Below are positions 9,138-18,538 of a stretch of DNA of 64,000 nucleotides, in pieces. The stretch is from JAGVSR01 sp963786675 (GTDB lineage: Bacteria; Pseudomonadota; Alphaproteobacteria; Rhizobiales; Hyphomicrobiaceae), in contig CAWAZY010000002.1 in the NCBI GenBank assembly GCA_963786675.1, positions 322,368 to 386,367 on the forward strand. The letters are read 5' to 3'. The translations under genes were made by a program, and so were the position numbers. The notes under the pieces were generated by a model, which ran no database searches, was not told the origin of the DNA, and worked only from the letters and a program-made list of their open reading frames with translations. Every line of letters starts with the position of its first letter. Within the stretch, counting starts at the first letter, position 1.

Positions 9138-10970
9138 ATGAGTAGGAAAGCGGGTGCTCCGCTACGCAAACCGGCCAATCCCATCGAGCGCGCCTTGCGC
9201 CGCTCGAAAGCTCTCCTGTTGGGTGTCGGTGTCTTCTCGGGCATCATCAACCTGCTGGCGCTGACCGGCTCCTTCTACATGCTGCAAGTCTATGACCGGG
9301 TCCTCCCGTCGCGCAGCGTGCCCACACTCGTCGGCCTGACGATCTTGATGGGCGGGCTCTACATCGCGAACGGACTTTTGGATTACTTCCGGGTCCGGGT
9401 GATGAGCCGCGTTGGCGTCCGTATCGATAATGACGTACGGCAGAAAGTGTTCGCCGCAATCCGCATGTTGCCGATGCGAACGCGCACATCCGGTGACGGC
9501 CTGATGCCCGTTCGCGATCTGGACCAGATCCGCAATTTCTTCTCTGGCATGGGACCTACGGCCTTCTTCGATCTGCCCTGGGTGCCGGTTTATCTCGGCG
9601 TCATTTTCCTACTCCACCCGGTGCTCGGCCTCTTCGCCCTGTTTGGTGCGGTCCTCCTCATCGCCCTCACGCTCCTCACCGAATTCCGCACCTCCGCGCC
9701 GATGTCGGCCGCGTCGGCGAGCGGGGCCCAGCGCTTGGCCTTCGGCGAGCAGGCGCGACGCAATGCAGAGGTTATCCAGGCCCTGGGCCTCGGCGACCGG
9801 ATGCTGGAGCGTTGGGAAAAGCTCAATCATAAGCATTTGACCGATCAACTGACGGCCGCGGATGCAGCCAGCGGCATCGGCACGTTTTCGAAGGTCCTGC
9901 GCCTGTTTCTGCAATCCGGCATTCTCGGACTTGGCGCCTATCTCGTCATCCTTGGCGACGTCTCGCCCGGTACGATCATCGCCGGATCGATCATCATGTC
10001 CCGCGCGTTGGCGCCGATTGAGACGGCTATTGCGCATTGGCGCGGGTTCGTCGCCGCCCGGCAAAGCCACCGCCGGCTGGTCGATCTGTTCGCGGCGCTG
10101 GACTTAGGCGACGACACGACGCCTATGATCTTGCCCAAACCCGTGCAGTCGCTATCGGTCCAGGCGCTGACGGTGGCCCCGCCGGGCGAACCGCTCCCCG
10201 TCCTCCACGGCGTGACGTTTCAGCTGAACGCGGGCGACGGCTTGGGAGTGATCGGACCCAGCGCGTCGGGAAAATCGACCCTGGCGCGGGCGCTGGTCGG
10301 CATATGGCAACCCATGCGCCACGCCGGATCGGTCCGTCTCGATGGCGCTGCCCTCGATCAATGGACACCGGAGACGCTCGGACACCACATCGGATACCTG
10401 CCGCAGGATGTGTCCCTTTTCGAGGGGTCGGTTGCGGAGAATATCGCGCGGTTCGATCCCGACGCGCGCAGCGACGATATCGTGAAAGCCGCCCGGACCG
10501 CCGGTGTGCACGACATGATCGTGCAGTTGCCCAACGGGTATCAGACCGTTGTCGGGGAAAACGGGTCAGGTCTCTCCGCCGGGCAGCGCCAGCGCATCGC
10601 GCTCGCCCGGGCGCTTTACGGGGACCCCTTCCTCGTCGTTCTGGACGAGCCCAATTCCAACCTCGACGCGGCGGGCGACCAAGCGCTGACCAACGCGATC
10701 CAATCGGTCCGCGACCGGGGCGGCATCGCCATCGTCATCGCCCACCGGCCCTCCGCGCTGGCAGCCGTCGACAAAGTGCTGGCCCTGGCTCGCGGTCAGG
10801 TCCAGGCGTTTGGGCCCAAGACGGAAGTCCTGCGCCAAGTGCTTCAGGCCGCGCCCGCGCCCCAAGAGCCCATGCGCCCGCAGCCTCCCACGGCGCAGAC
10901 TTCCGGGATGGCCCCGCTTCTGGCCGCGGCTGGGCTGAAGATCGTGGCGGACCGGGAACCGGGGACCTGA
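9138..10970 (+). CDS. Type I secretion ABC transporter, permease/ATPase
   Basis: Inner-membrane ABC exporter of the PrtD/HlyB type (about 610 residues). The N-terminal half carries about six membrane helices (first near residues 28-50). The C-terminal ATPase has Walker A GPSASGKST near residue 375, signature LSAGQRQRIALARAL near 478 and Walker B VVLDEPNSNLD near 500. There is no N-terminal C39-like domain, as in the protease/lipase exporters. GTG at 9132 is an alternative start. It partners the HlyD-type protein one base downstream. The outer-membrane TolC component is not in the window. The HlyC-like gene upstream suggests that an acylated RTX-type protein is the cargo. Confidence 0.94.
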   Translation: MSRKAGAPLRKPANPIERALRRSKALLLGVGVFSGIINLLALTGSFYMLQVYDRVLPSRSVPTLVGLTILMGGLYIANGLLDYFRVRVMSRVGVRIDNDVRQKVFAAIRMLPMRTRTSGDGLMPVRDLDQIRNFFSGMGPTAFFDLPWVPVYLGVIFLLHPVLGLFALFGAVLLIALTLLTEFRTSAPMSAASASGAQRLAFGEQARRNAEVIQALGLGDRMLERWEKLNHKHLTDQLTAADAASGIGTFSKVLRLFLQSGILGLGAYLVILGDVSPGTIIAGSIIMSRALAPIETAIAHWRGFVAARQSHRRLVDLFAALDLGDDTTPMILPKPVQSLSVQALTVAPPGEPLPVLHGVTFQLNAGDGLGVIGPSASGKSTLARALVGIWQPMRHAGSVRLDGAALDQWTPETLGHHIGYLPQDVSLFEGSVAENIARFDPDARSDDIVKAARTAGVHDMIVQLPNGYQTVVGENGSGLSAGQRQRIALARALYGDPFLVVLDEPNSNLDAAGDQALTNAIQSVRDRGGIAIVIAHRPSALAAVDKVLALARGQVQAFGPKTEVLRQVLQAAPAPQEPMRPQPPTAQTSGMAPLLAAAGLKIVADREPGT

Positions 10971-10971
10971 C

Positions 10972-12279
10972 ATGCCCGCCATGCACAAGAACGATGTGGA
11001 CGCCCGTGTCGGCCGCTATCTCCTCGGCGGTCTCGCCGTGAGTTTTCTCATTGTTGGCGGCATTGCGGGATGGGCGGCGACAACACAGATCGCGGGCGCG
11101 GTGGTCGCCAGCGGCGTCGTTGTCGTCGAAACGAACGTCAAGAAAGTCCAGCATCCCACAGGCGGCGTGGTCGGTGAAATCAGGGTCCGGAACGGCGACG
11201 TCGTCAAAACCGGCGATCTCCTCCTGCGGCTCGACGAAACGATGACGCGCGCCAACCTCCAAATGATATCCAAGCAGCAGGACGAATTGATCGTGCGCGA
11301 GGCGCGCCTCAAGGCCGAACGAGAAGATGCGCTCGACTTCAAGGCCGAACTGCCCGAGGGGCGTACCAACGATCCCGAAATTCTGGAGATCGCGAAAGGC
11401 GAGGAAAGCCTATTTCGCAGCCGCCGCGACTCTATCCAAGGTCAGATCTCGCAGCTGCGCGAACGGATCGACCAGCTGTCCAAGGAGGCCACCGGCGTTG
11501 CCGCCCAGATAACGGCCAAGAGGCAGGAAATTGCCCTGATTGCCGACGAGCTGGAGGGACTGGCCGAGCTGGAACTGAAGCAGCTTGTGACGACGACCAA
11601 GGTTGCCGCGCTCAAACGCGAAAAGGCGCGGCTCGAGGGCGAACTGGGGCAATACGAGGCGGCCGCCGCCCAGACCGCCGGGCGCAAAGCCGAGATCGCC
11701 TTGCAGATCGTCCGTCTCGAGCAGGAACGCCGGACGGAGATCGTCAAGGAGCTGCGCGAGACCCAATCCAAAATCGCCGAATACACCGAGCGCCGGATCG
11801 CGGCGGACGACCAGCTTCGGCGCGTGGAGATCAGGGCGCCCCAAAGTGGGGTCGTCCACCAGCTCAGCGTCTTTACCGTGGGCGGCGTTGTCAACCCGGG
11901 CGAGCCCGTCATGCTGATCGTGCCCCAGGGCGACCGGCTGCTGATCGAAGCACGCATCGCACCGCAGGACATCGACCAGCTCCACATCGGACAGCAGACC
12001 CGCATCCGCTTCCAGGCCTTCGACCAGCAGACGACTCCTCAGATCGACGGCGACGTTTTGAGCATTTCAGCCGACCTTTCGCGGGATGAGCAGTCCCGTG
12101 AAGCGTTTTTCACTACCAGGATCGCCATTTCGGAATCCGAACTCGTCAAGCTCGGCGAAAACCGGCTGCAACCCGGCATCCCGGTCGATATCCAGATTAA
12201 GACTCAGGAACGCACGGCCCTGTCCTATCTGATGAAGCCGCTGACCGACCAGATCAGCAAGGCGTTCCGCGAACGCTGA
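10972..12279 (+). CDS. Type I secretion membrane fusion protein, HlyD family
   Basis: Periplasmic adaptor bridging the ABC exporter to a TolC-type channel. The 435-residue protein has one N-terminal membrane helix (YLLGGLAVSFLIVGGIAGW), a split biotinyl-lipoyl domain (GGVVGEIRVRNGDVVKTGD and later APQSGVVHQLSVFTVGG), a long heptad-rich coiled coil between about residues 90 and 280, and a C-terminal beta-barrel. The start codon lies 1 base after the ABC stop, so the two are co-transcribed and probably translationally coupled. Confidence 0.95.
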   Translation: MPAMHKNDVDARVGRYLLGGLAVSFLIVGGIAGWAATTQIAGAVVASGVVVVETNVKKVQHPTGGVVGEIRVRNGDVVKTGDLLLRLDETMTRANLQMISKQQDELIVREARLKAEREDALDFKAELPEGRTNDPEILEIAKGEESLFRSRRDSIQGQISQLRERIDQLSKEATGVAAQITAKRQEIALIADELEGLAELELKQLVTTTKVAALKREKARLEGELGQYEAAAAQTAGRKAEIALQIVRLEQERRTEIVKELRETQSKIAEYTERRIAADDQLRRVEIRAPQSGVVHQLSVFTVGGVVNPGEPVMLIVPQGDRLLIEARIAPQDIDQLHIGQQTRIRFQAFDQQTTPQIDGDVLSISADLSRDEQSREAFFTTRIAISESELVKLGENRLQPGIPVDIQIKTQERTALSYLMKPLTDQISKAFRER

Positions 12280-12505
12280 GGGCTCGGCGTCTGCCGCCGC
12301 ATCGCGCTTGTGCGCCCCCAAAGCCGCGCGTCTTCGCACATGCGAACCAAAGCCGCACCGGTTCTTCGGCCGCCCAGGCAACAACGCGCTTGGCGATCTG
12401 GACTTTAGTCGACAATACTGCCCCCGAACGCTTGCAACCGGACCGCCGCGCGCGGCCCGGCAAAGCGCGCCGTTAAACAACAAAAGCTCCAGTGGGGGAC
12501 CCGCC

Positions 12506-14182
12506 GTGACCGTCAAGACCGACATCGAGATTGCCCGCGAAGCGACCATGAAGCCCATCACCGAGGTGGGTCAAAAAGTCGGCATCCCCGCAGATGCGCT
12601 GCTCCAGTACGGCCCGACCAAGGCGAAAATAACCGCGGACTTCATCGACAGCCTCAAGTCCCGGCCCGACGGCAAGCTCATTCTGGTCACCGCCATCAGC
12701 CCGACGCCCGCCGGCGAAGGCAAGACGACCACCACCGTGGGCCTCGGCGACGGTCTAAACCGCATCGGCAAGAAGGCCATGATGGCGCTGCGCGAGCCCT
12801 CGCTCGGCCCCTGCTTCGGCGTCAAGGGAGGCGCGGCCGGCGGCGGCTATGCGCAGGTGGTGCCCATGGAGGACATCAACCTCCATTTCACCGGCGATTT
12901 CCACGCCATCACCTCGGCGCACAACCTCCTGTCCGCTCTGATCGACAATCACATCTACTGGGGCAATGCCTGCGGTCTCGATTCACGCCGGGTCGAATGG
13001 CGCCGCGTCCTCGACATGAACGACCGCGCCCTGCGCTCCATCGTCAATTCGCTGGGCGGTGTCTCCAACGGCTTCCCGCGCCAGGACGGCTTCGACATCA
13101 CCGTCGCCTCGGAAGTCATGGCGATCCTGTGCCTGTCGAGCGACCTCAAGGACCTTGAGAAGAGACTGGGCAACATCATCATCGGCTACACGCGCGAAAA
13201 GAAGCCCGTCCGGGCCCGCGACGTGAAGGCGGACGGCGCCATGACGGTCCTGCTCAAGGACGCGCTGATGCCGAACATGGTGCAGACCCTGGAGAACAAC
13301 CCCGTCTTCATCCACGGCGGACCGTTCGCCAACATCGCGCATGGCTGCAACTCGGTGCTCGCCACCAAGACAGCGCTCAAACTGGCTGACTATGTCGTGA
13401 CGGAAGCCGGCTTCGGCGCAGACCTCGGCGCGGAGAAGTTCTTCGACATCAAGTGCCGCAAGGCCGGACTGTCTCCTTCCGCCACCGTGATCGTGGCCAC
13501 CGTGCGCGCACTCAAGATGCACGGCGGCGTCAAGAAGGAAGACCTCAAGGGTGAGAACGTCGAGGCCGTGGCCAAGGGTTGCGACAACCTCAAGCGCCAC
13601 ATCGAGAACGTCAACAAGTTCGGCGTTCCCGCCGTCGTCGCCGTCAACCGGTTCATCACCGACACGGAAGCCGAGATTCAAGAGGTCATGAAGGCGGCCG
13701 AGAGCATGGGCACGCGGGCCTTCCTGTGCACGCACTGGGCGGACGGCGGCAAGGGCACGGAAGCGCTGGCCCAGCACGTCGTCGGCATGTGCGAACAGGG
13801 CAGTGCGAACTTCAAGCCGCTCTATCCCGATGAAATGCCGCTGCGCGACAAGGTCCGGACCATCGCCACGGAAATCTATCGCGCCGCCGATATCTCATGC
13901 GATGCCGCCATCGAAACCCGCTTCAAGGAGCTCGAAGCCATGGGCTTCGGTCACCTTCCGGTCTGCATGGCCAAGACGCAGTACTCGTTCTCGACCGATC
14001 CCAACAAGCGCGGCGCGCCGTCGGGGCACATCGTGCCCGTGCGCGAATTGCGCCTCTCGGCCGGCGCGGAATTCATCGTCGTCATCACCGGCGAGATCAT
14101 GACCATGCCGGGCCTGCCGCGGGTTCCCTCCGCCGACTCGATCCGCCTGAACGACCAGGGCCAGATCGAGGGCCTGTTCTAA
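12506..14182 (+). CDS. fhs: Formate-tetrahydrofolate ligase
   Basis: Makes 10-formyl-tetrahydrofolate from formate, tetrahydrofolate and ATP. In serine-cycle methylotrophs (where it is called ftfL) it is the entry point of formate carbon into assimilation. The 558-residue protein has the P-loop TPAGEGKTTTTVGLG and family blocks such as REPSLGPCFGVKGGAAGGGYAQ. The frame is open up to 12308, but the GTG at 12506, preceded by a GGGGGA site, gives the correct family length. A strong terminator follows. Confidence 0.96.
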   Translation: MTVKTDIEIAREATMKPITEVGQKVGIPADALLQYGPTKAKITADFIDSLKSRPDGKLILVTAISPTPAGEGKTTTTVGLGDGLNRIGKKAMMALREPSLGPCFGVKGGAAGGGYAQVVPMEDINLHFTGDFHAITSAHNLLSALIDNHIYWGNACGLDSRRVEWRRVLDMNDRALRSIVNSLGGVSNGFPRQDGFDITVASEVMAILCLSSDLKDLEKRLGNIIIGYTREKKPVRARDVKADGAMTVLLKDALMPNMVQTLENNPVFIHGGPFANIAHGCNSVLATKTALKLADYVVTEAGFGADLGAEKFFDIKCRKAGLSPSATVIVATVRALKMHGGVKKEDLKGENVEAVAKGCDNLKRHIENVNKFGVPAVVAVNRFITDTEAEIQEVMKAAESMGTRAFLCTHWADGGKGTEALAQHVVGMCEQGSANFKPLYPDEMPLRDKVRTIATEIYRAADISCDAAIETRFKELEAMGFGHLPVCMAKTQYSFSTDPNKRGAPSGHIVPVRELRLSAGAEFIVVITGEIMTMPGLPRVPSADSIRLNDQGQIEGLF

Positions 14183-14207
14183 CGCCCAGCGCGAACGTTG
14201 ACGTCCC

Positions 14208-14243
14208 AGGGCGCCGGAGGCAACTCCGGCGCCCTTTGTCTTT
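14208..14243 (+). terminator. Rho-independent terminator after fhs
   Basis: A 12-bp perfect stem (AGGGCGCCGGAG with its complement, loop GCAA) followed by TTGTCTTT, 25 bases after the fhs stop. Confidence 0.85.
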
Positions 14244-14341
14244 GCACCAGTGGCCGGATTTGACAGTGATCAAGGCGCGTCTCCGGGAGACCGCTAGAAA
14301 AGCGGCATGGATCATACATCTTTCGTTCGACGGAGCATCGG

Positions 14342-14695
14342 ATGAGCACCAGCACACAGTCTGAATCGAGCCATACCGCAATCGGCCACAACTCGCAGGG
14401 GGCGACCATCGCCATCGAGGTTCGCCTCTTCAACAGCATGTCGAAGTTCACCACGAGCCCCACCTTCTCGGAAAAAATCGAAGTTCCGCCCGACACAACC
14501 GTCGGCGACCTCGTCGCGCGCTTTGGCCTGCCGCTCCACGACATCTATCTCGTGCTGCGCAACGGCCGTGACATCAATGCTGGTCTCTACAAAGGCGGCA
14601 ATGTCGATCTGACGGCCGGTATTGCCGATGGCGACGTCATTGCCTTTTCAGGGCCCGTTCCCTACAGTCCCGGTTACGGCGCACCCGTCGTCTGA
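14342..14695 (+). CDS. MoaD/ThiS-like beta-grasp protein lacking the C-terminal Gly-Gly
   Basis: A 117-residue protein. After a polar N-terminus of about 20 residues comes a ubiquitin-like beta-grasp pattern: IAIEVRLFNSMSKF, then VPPDTTVGDLVARFGL, then YLVLRNGRDIN and IADGDVIAFSGPVPY. Sulfur carriers of this fold end in Gly-Gly, which is thiocarboxylated; this one ends GYGAPVV, so it should not act as a sulfur donor in the usual way unless processed. The last 22 bases overlap the tail of the convergent hydrolase gene. Function unknown; the position after fhs may be chance because a terminator lies between. Confidence 0.75.
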   Translation: MSTSTQSESSHTAIGHNSQGATIAIEVRLFNSMSKFTTSPTFSEKIEVPPDTTVGDLVARFGLPLHDIYLVLRNGRDINAGLYKGGNVDLTAGIADGDVIAFSGPVPYSPGYGAPVV

Positions 14696-16704
14696 AGGCG
14701 TGGACGCTGTGCGGCCCCATCGTTGCCATCGCCGATGATCGCGGGCTGGCGGCCGTCCACCAGATCCAGAATGGCGCCGACGACTTCGGCTTCCTTCCAG
14801 TAGTCGACATGCCCGCCCGGACGCAGCGGGATATTGCGAATGAACGCGCCGCCGAACAAATCGATGCGATTGCCAATCGGATCGTCCACGCGCCACAGAT
14901 TGGTCCACGAGGTGAGGTGAGGATTGAAAACGCCGGGACCCTCGGCGGTCGCCGCATACTTGGCGAAGTAGTACTGGTAGAGATGCGACAGCGGCGAGCC
15001 CAGCGTCAGAACGTCGATCGAACGCGGTTGCCGGATCGCCTCCTCGTCGTGGTTCGAACTCAGATAGTCGTGCAGGATGACGCTGCCCTGGCTGTGCGCC
15101 ACGAACACCAGCCGGTCGAACTGTTCCCTGCCCACGATCTCCTTCAGCAGGACGTCCAGCCGCGTGTCGATGCGTGCGCGCCGCGGGTGGGCGCCGCTGG
15201 CGACGGGCGGGGCAGGCAAGAGCCGCCGGGAGAACGTGAAGCGCGGCGTGAACTGGTGATCCACAATATCGCGCACGATGTGAAGGATGCCGCGAGAGGC
15301 ATGTTGGAGCGCCCGGAAGAGGTAGAACGCAACGCTTAGCGCAGACCCGCCGCCCAGAACGTAGCCGACCACTTCGCGCCACGGCAGGAGCCGTACGTCC
15401 ACCTGTTGATAGAAATCGACGGGGATCAGATCGCGCCAATAGAAGATGACCAGATTGAAAATGGTGCCGGCGAGGAGAATGAAAACCGCCAGTGGGCTCA
15501 CCACCATGCGCGGCATGCGGAAGTTGGCCAACGATGACATCCTGCGCGCCGGGATGCGCAAGAATGACCGGCTCATGGCGACGATGAAAAATGCAACGCC
15601 AAGGACGGACACCATGATGAGATTGAAGACGACGATACCCACGAGATCTCTTTGGACCTGCGACAGATACTGGCAAGCCTGCAGCGGGTCATTGAGGCAG
15701 GCGGCTTCCGTCCGTTCGTTGAAGTCGAGCGTCACGAATATGAACACCCACAATAGGGCGATGACGATCTTGTAGATGACGCCTTGCACCACGCTCAACC
15801 CCACCGCCGATGCCGGCCGCGCCATGGGAACACGCACGGTGCGCGCACCACCAATCGCCTGCTGCAGGCCAAGAGCGACAAGCAAGAGGATCGCGATAAA
15901 TACCGCGTAATTCCACAGGAACCAGAAAGCAAAGATCGCAACGCCCGCGCCCATCAGATAGATCGCGGGGTTGCCCAATAGGTCCGGCGCGAGCAGGAAT
16001 TCCGTGACCAGGATGACCCCGGCCGCCAGCAGGGCAAAGACCATGGTCGACATGCCGATGTCGGCCAACGCGATATCGCGATTGACGCGCCATCGGGCGA
16101 ATGACAGCGAACCGATGGCGAGCAGGAAAAACACCGTAGCCATCATCATGGCCAGATCACCGGGCGCGAAAAGCTGCCCCTGACCCAGTTCGATGAAGCG
16201 CTGGCGGGCCAGCAGAACCAGCGCGCCAACCAGCGCGACTGTGTTGAGCCCAGTGATCGGCCAGCGCAAGATCCAGTTGGCCATCCGCACGAGCGCGGCG
16301 ATGGCGTTGGCCAGACCGTTGCGGGATTGATCGAGGAAACAATCACCCAGAACCTGCGGGGCCTCATAGAACAACTTCAGCATGGCCAGCCAGTTGGCCA
16401 GCGCGCCGGTGCCGATCTTGGAAAGATCCGCCCAGAACAGTTCCATGAACGCGATATCGTTGCCGTCCGCCGACGTGCCCCGCCGGACATATGCCTCGAA
16501 CGTCCGGCCTGGTCTGCTGCGGCCGCGGTCGGGCAGATCGTAGACTTCGCTGTAGGGAGCGACCGTGGGGCCGTCCGGGTGTGCGGTCAGCCGCGGAACG
16601 AGATGATCGTTGATCCAACCCGCCTCGGACTCTCCGACGCCATGAATGACGATGACCCCGACGCGTTCGCGCCCGCTGGCACTTTGATTTGAAGTCGTCC
16701 CCAT
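14674..16704 (-). CDS. Membrane-embedded alpha/beta-hydrolase-like protein
   Basis: A 676-residue protein that starts like an alpha/beta hydrolase (VGVIVIHGVGESEAGW, residues 15-30), then has about eight hydrophobic helices (roughly residues 150-460), then returns to hydrolase sequence: the nucleophile elbow VAHSQGSVILHDYL with S538, followed by LTLGSPLSHLYQYYF and a likely acid and His further on. The membrane domain therefore appears to be inserted inside the hydrolase fold. Substrate unknown; a lipase or esterase acting at the membrane is the natural guess. Its end overlaps the convergent MoaD-like gene tail-to-tail by 22 bases. Confidence 0.8.
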   Translation of the reverse strand: MGTTSNQSASGRERVGVIVIHGVGESEAGWINDHLVPRLTAHPDGPTVAPYSEVYDLPDRGRSRPGRTFEAYVRRGTSADGNDIAFMELFWADLSKIGTGALANWLAMLKLFYEAPQVLGDCFLDQSRNGLANAIAALVRMANWILRWPITGLNTVALVGALVLLARQRFIELGQGQLFAPGDLAMMMATVFFLLAIGSLSFARWRVNRDIALADIGMSTMVFALLAAGVILVTEFLLAPDLLGNPAIYLMGAGVAIFAFWFLWNYAVFIAILLLVALGLQQAIGGARTVRVPMARPASAVGLSVVQGVIYKIVIALLWVFIFVTLDFNERTEAACLNDPLQACQYLSQVQRDLVGIVVFNLIMVSVLGVAFFIVAMSRSFLRIPARRMSSLANFRMPRMVVSPLAVFILLAGTIFNLVIFYWRDLIPVDFYQQVDVRLLPWREVVGYVLGGGSALSVAFYLFRALQHASRGILHIVRDIVDHQFTPRFTFSRRLLPAPPVASGAHPRRARIDTRLDVLLKEIVGREQFDRLVFVAHSQGSVILHDYLSSNHDEEAIRQPRSIDVLTLGSPLSHLYQYYFAKYAATAEGPGVFNPHLTSWTNLWRVDDPIGNRIDLFGGAFIRNIPLRPGGHVDYWKEAEVVGAILDLVDGRQPAIIGDGNDGAAQRPRLQTTGAP

Positions 16705-17079
16705 CGCCGGTATCGGGTCTCTGCGTTACTCAAACGATCACATCAGGCGCGTCCGCCAAGTCGGCTCCGGCTTGCAATATCCTGGCGCAGCGCGGTGCAA
16801 ATTAGGTCTATCATGGCATGACGAGGCGGGGACTGTGGTGGCCCTGGTGGAACTATCGCCTTGAAAGCGCGTTCTTCTTTGAACTGACTGCTCGTTTGGT
16901 GGGCTACGATGCCTCTCCGGTCAGCTCTGCATAATTTTTAATCAGTGCGCGCCTGAAGCGCCATCAAAGCCCCCGGCGTTCTTGGCTATTGCCTTGATTA
17001 AGTTGAATAAAAAATCTGGCCCGCTCCTTGCGCTGGTGTGAGTGGATAGGCGCGGAACGACCGAGGGGAAAAGACCGAC
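16705..17079. other. Intergenic region, no gene supported
   Basis: 375 bases between two divergent genes. I find no convincing coding frame or RNA gene. The right part is AT-rich (16930-17025) and should hold the promoter of the ATP-grasp operon. A GAGGGG ribosome binding site stands 11 bases before the GTG at 17080. Confidence 0.5.
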
Positions 17080-18495
17080 GTGGCGCAGGCCTTCGATGAA
17101 ATGAACGGGTTCGGAACCGAAGTCCGAGAGCCGTACCGGGCCGTTGCGGAATGGCTGGACACCCAGCGCATTGAGGACTTGAAGACCAAGCGGACCGAAG
17201 CTGAAGCCCTTTTCCGGCGCACCGGCATCACGTTCGCGGTCTACGGCGACGGCGAGGCCTCAGAGCGACTGATCCCGTTTGATATCGTTCCGCGCATTAT
17301 TTCAGCGTCCGAATGGCGGCGACTGGCGGCGGGGATCGAACAGCGGGTGAAGGCGCTTAATGCCTTCATGTATGACATTTATCACCGCCAGGAGATCCTG
17401 CGCGCCGGACGCATCCCTGAAGAACTGGTGGTTCAGAACAGCGCCTTCGTTCCGGAAATGATGGGCGTCGATCCCCCGCTCGGCATCTACTCGCACATTA
17501 TCGGCATCGACCTCGTGCGCACCGGGCCGAACGAGTTCTTCGTCTTGGAGGACAACACCCGCACGCCGTCCGGCGTCTCCTACATGCTGGAGAACCGCGA
17601 GACGATGATGCACATGTTTCCCGACCTGTTCGTCAAGAATCGCGTCGCTCCCATCGATAATTATCCCGACAACCTCCTGAAGACGCTGGAAAGCGTTGCC
17701 AGTCCGTCTCACGATCGCGATCCTTCCATCGCGCTGCTCACCCCCGGCATCTTCAACAGCGCGTATTTCGAGCACTCCTTTCTTGCCGATCAGATGGGCG
17801 TCGACCTCGTGGAGGGCCAGGATCTCGTCGTGGTCGATGGCGCCTTGTTCATGAAGACGACGCAGGGCCTGCGCCAGGTCGACGTGCTTTATCGGCGTAT
17901 CGACGACGACTTCCTGGATCCGCTCGTCTTCAATCCATCGTCGGTCCTGGGTGTGCCCGGTCTCTTCGATGTCTACAGGTCGGGCCGCGTCGCCATCGTC
18001 AATGCGCCGGGTGGCGGCATCGCCGATGACAAGGCCATCTACAGTTACATTCCAGAAATCGTGAAGTTCTACACGGGCTCCGCGCCGATCCTTCACAACG
18101 TGCCGACTCGCAACTGCCGCAATCCGTCCGAGCTGGCCTACGTGCTGGAACACCTGGCCGAACTGGTGGTGAAGGAAGTCCATGGTTCGGGCGGCTACGG
18201 CATGCTGGTCGGACCGACAGCTTCGTCCGCGGAAATCGAAGCCTTCCGGCAAAAACTGAAAGCCAATCCTTCAAATTACATCGCCCAGCCGACGCTCGCG
18301 CTCTCGACCTGTCCCACGCTGGTCGATTCGGGTCTGGCGCCGCGGCATCTCGATCTGCGGCCGTTCGTGCTGGTCGGTGACCAAATAAGGCTTGTGCCGG
18401 GCGGATTGACCCGTGTCGCGCTGAGAGATGGGTCTCTCGTTGTCAACTCCAGCCAGGGAGGCGGAACCAAGGACACGTGGATCCTGCAGGACTGA
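17080..18495 (+). CDS. Circularly permuted ATP-grasp protein (DUF404/DUF407 type)
   Basis: A 471-residue predicted peptide or amide ligase of the circularly permuted ATP-grasp family. Characteristic blocks: RTGITFAVYGDG, QRVKALNAFMYDIYH, the acidic metal-binding FFVLEDNTRTPSGVSYMLEN, LVEGQDLVVVDGALFM, VKEVHGSGGYGMLVGP near residue 365 and the C-terminal SQGGGTKDTWILQD. Start is the GTG at 17080, with a GAGGGG site 11 bases upstream; ATG 17101 is an alternative. It heads a run with alpha-E, transglutaminase-like and Anbu-type protease genes, a recurrent set that comparative genomics has linked to peptide tagging or modification. The natural substrate is unknown. Confidence 0.93.
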   Translation: MAQAFDEMNGFGTEVREPYRAVAEWLDTQRIEDLKTKRTEAEALFRRTGITFAVYGDGEASERLIPFDIVPRIISASEWRRLAAGIEQRVKALNAFMYDIYHRQEILRAGRIPEELVVQNSAFVPEMMGVDPPLGIYSHIIGIDLVRTGPNEFFVLEDNTRTPSGVSYMLENRETMMHMFPDLFVKNRVAPIDNYPDNLLKTLESVASPSHDRDPSIALLTPGIFNSAYFEHSFLADQMGVDLVEGQDLVVVDGALFMKTTQGLRQVDVLYRRIDDDFLDPLVFNPSSVLGVPGLFDVYRSGRVAIVNAPGGGIADDKAIYSYIPEIVKFYTGSAPILHNVPTRNCRNPSELAYVLEHLAELVVKEVHGSGGYGMLVGPTASSAEIEAFRQKLKANPSNYIAQPTLALSTCPTLVDSGLAPRHLDLRPFVLVGDQIRLVPGGLTRVALRDGSLVVNSSQGGGTKDTWILQD

Positions 18496-18538
18496 TCGCG
18501 CCTTCCCCCACGTTTCTTCGCATTGTTCGGAAAGTCAC

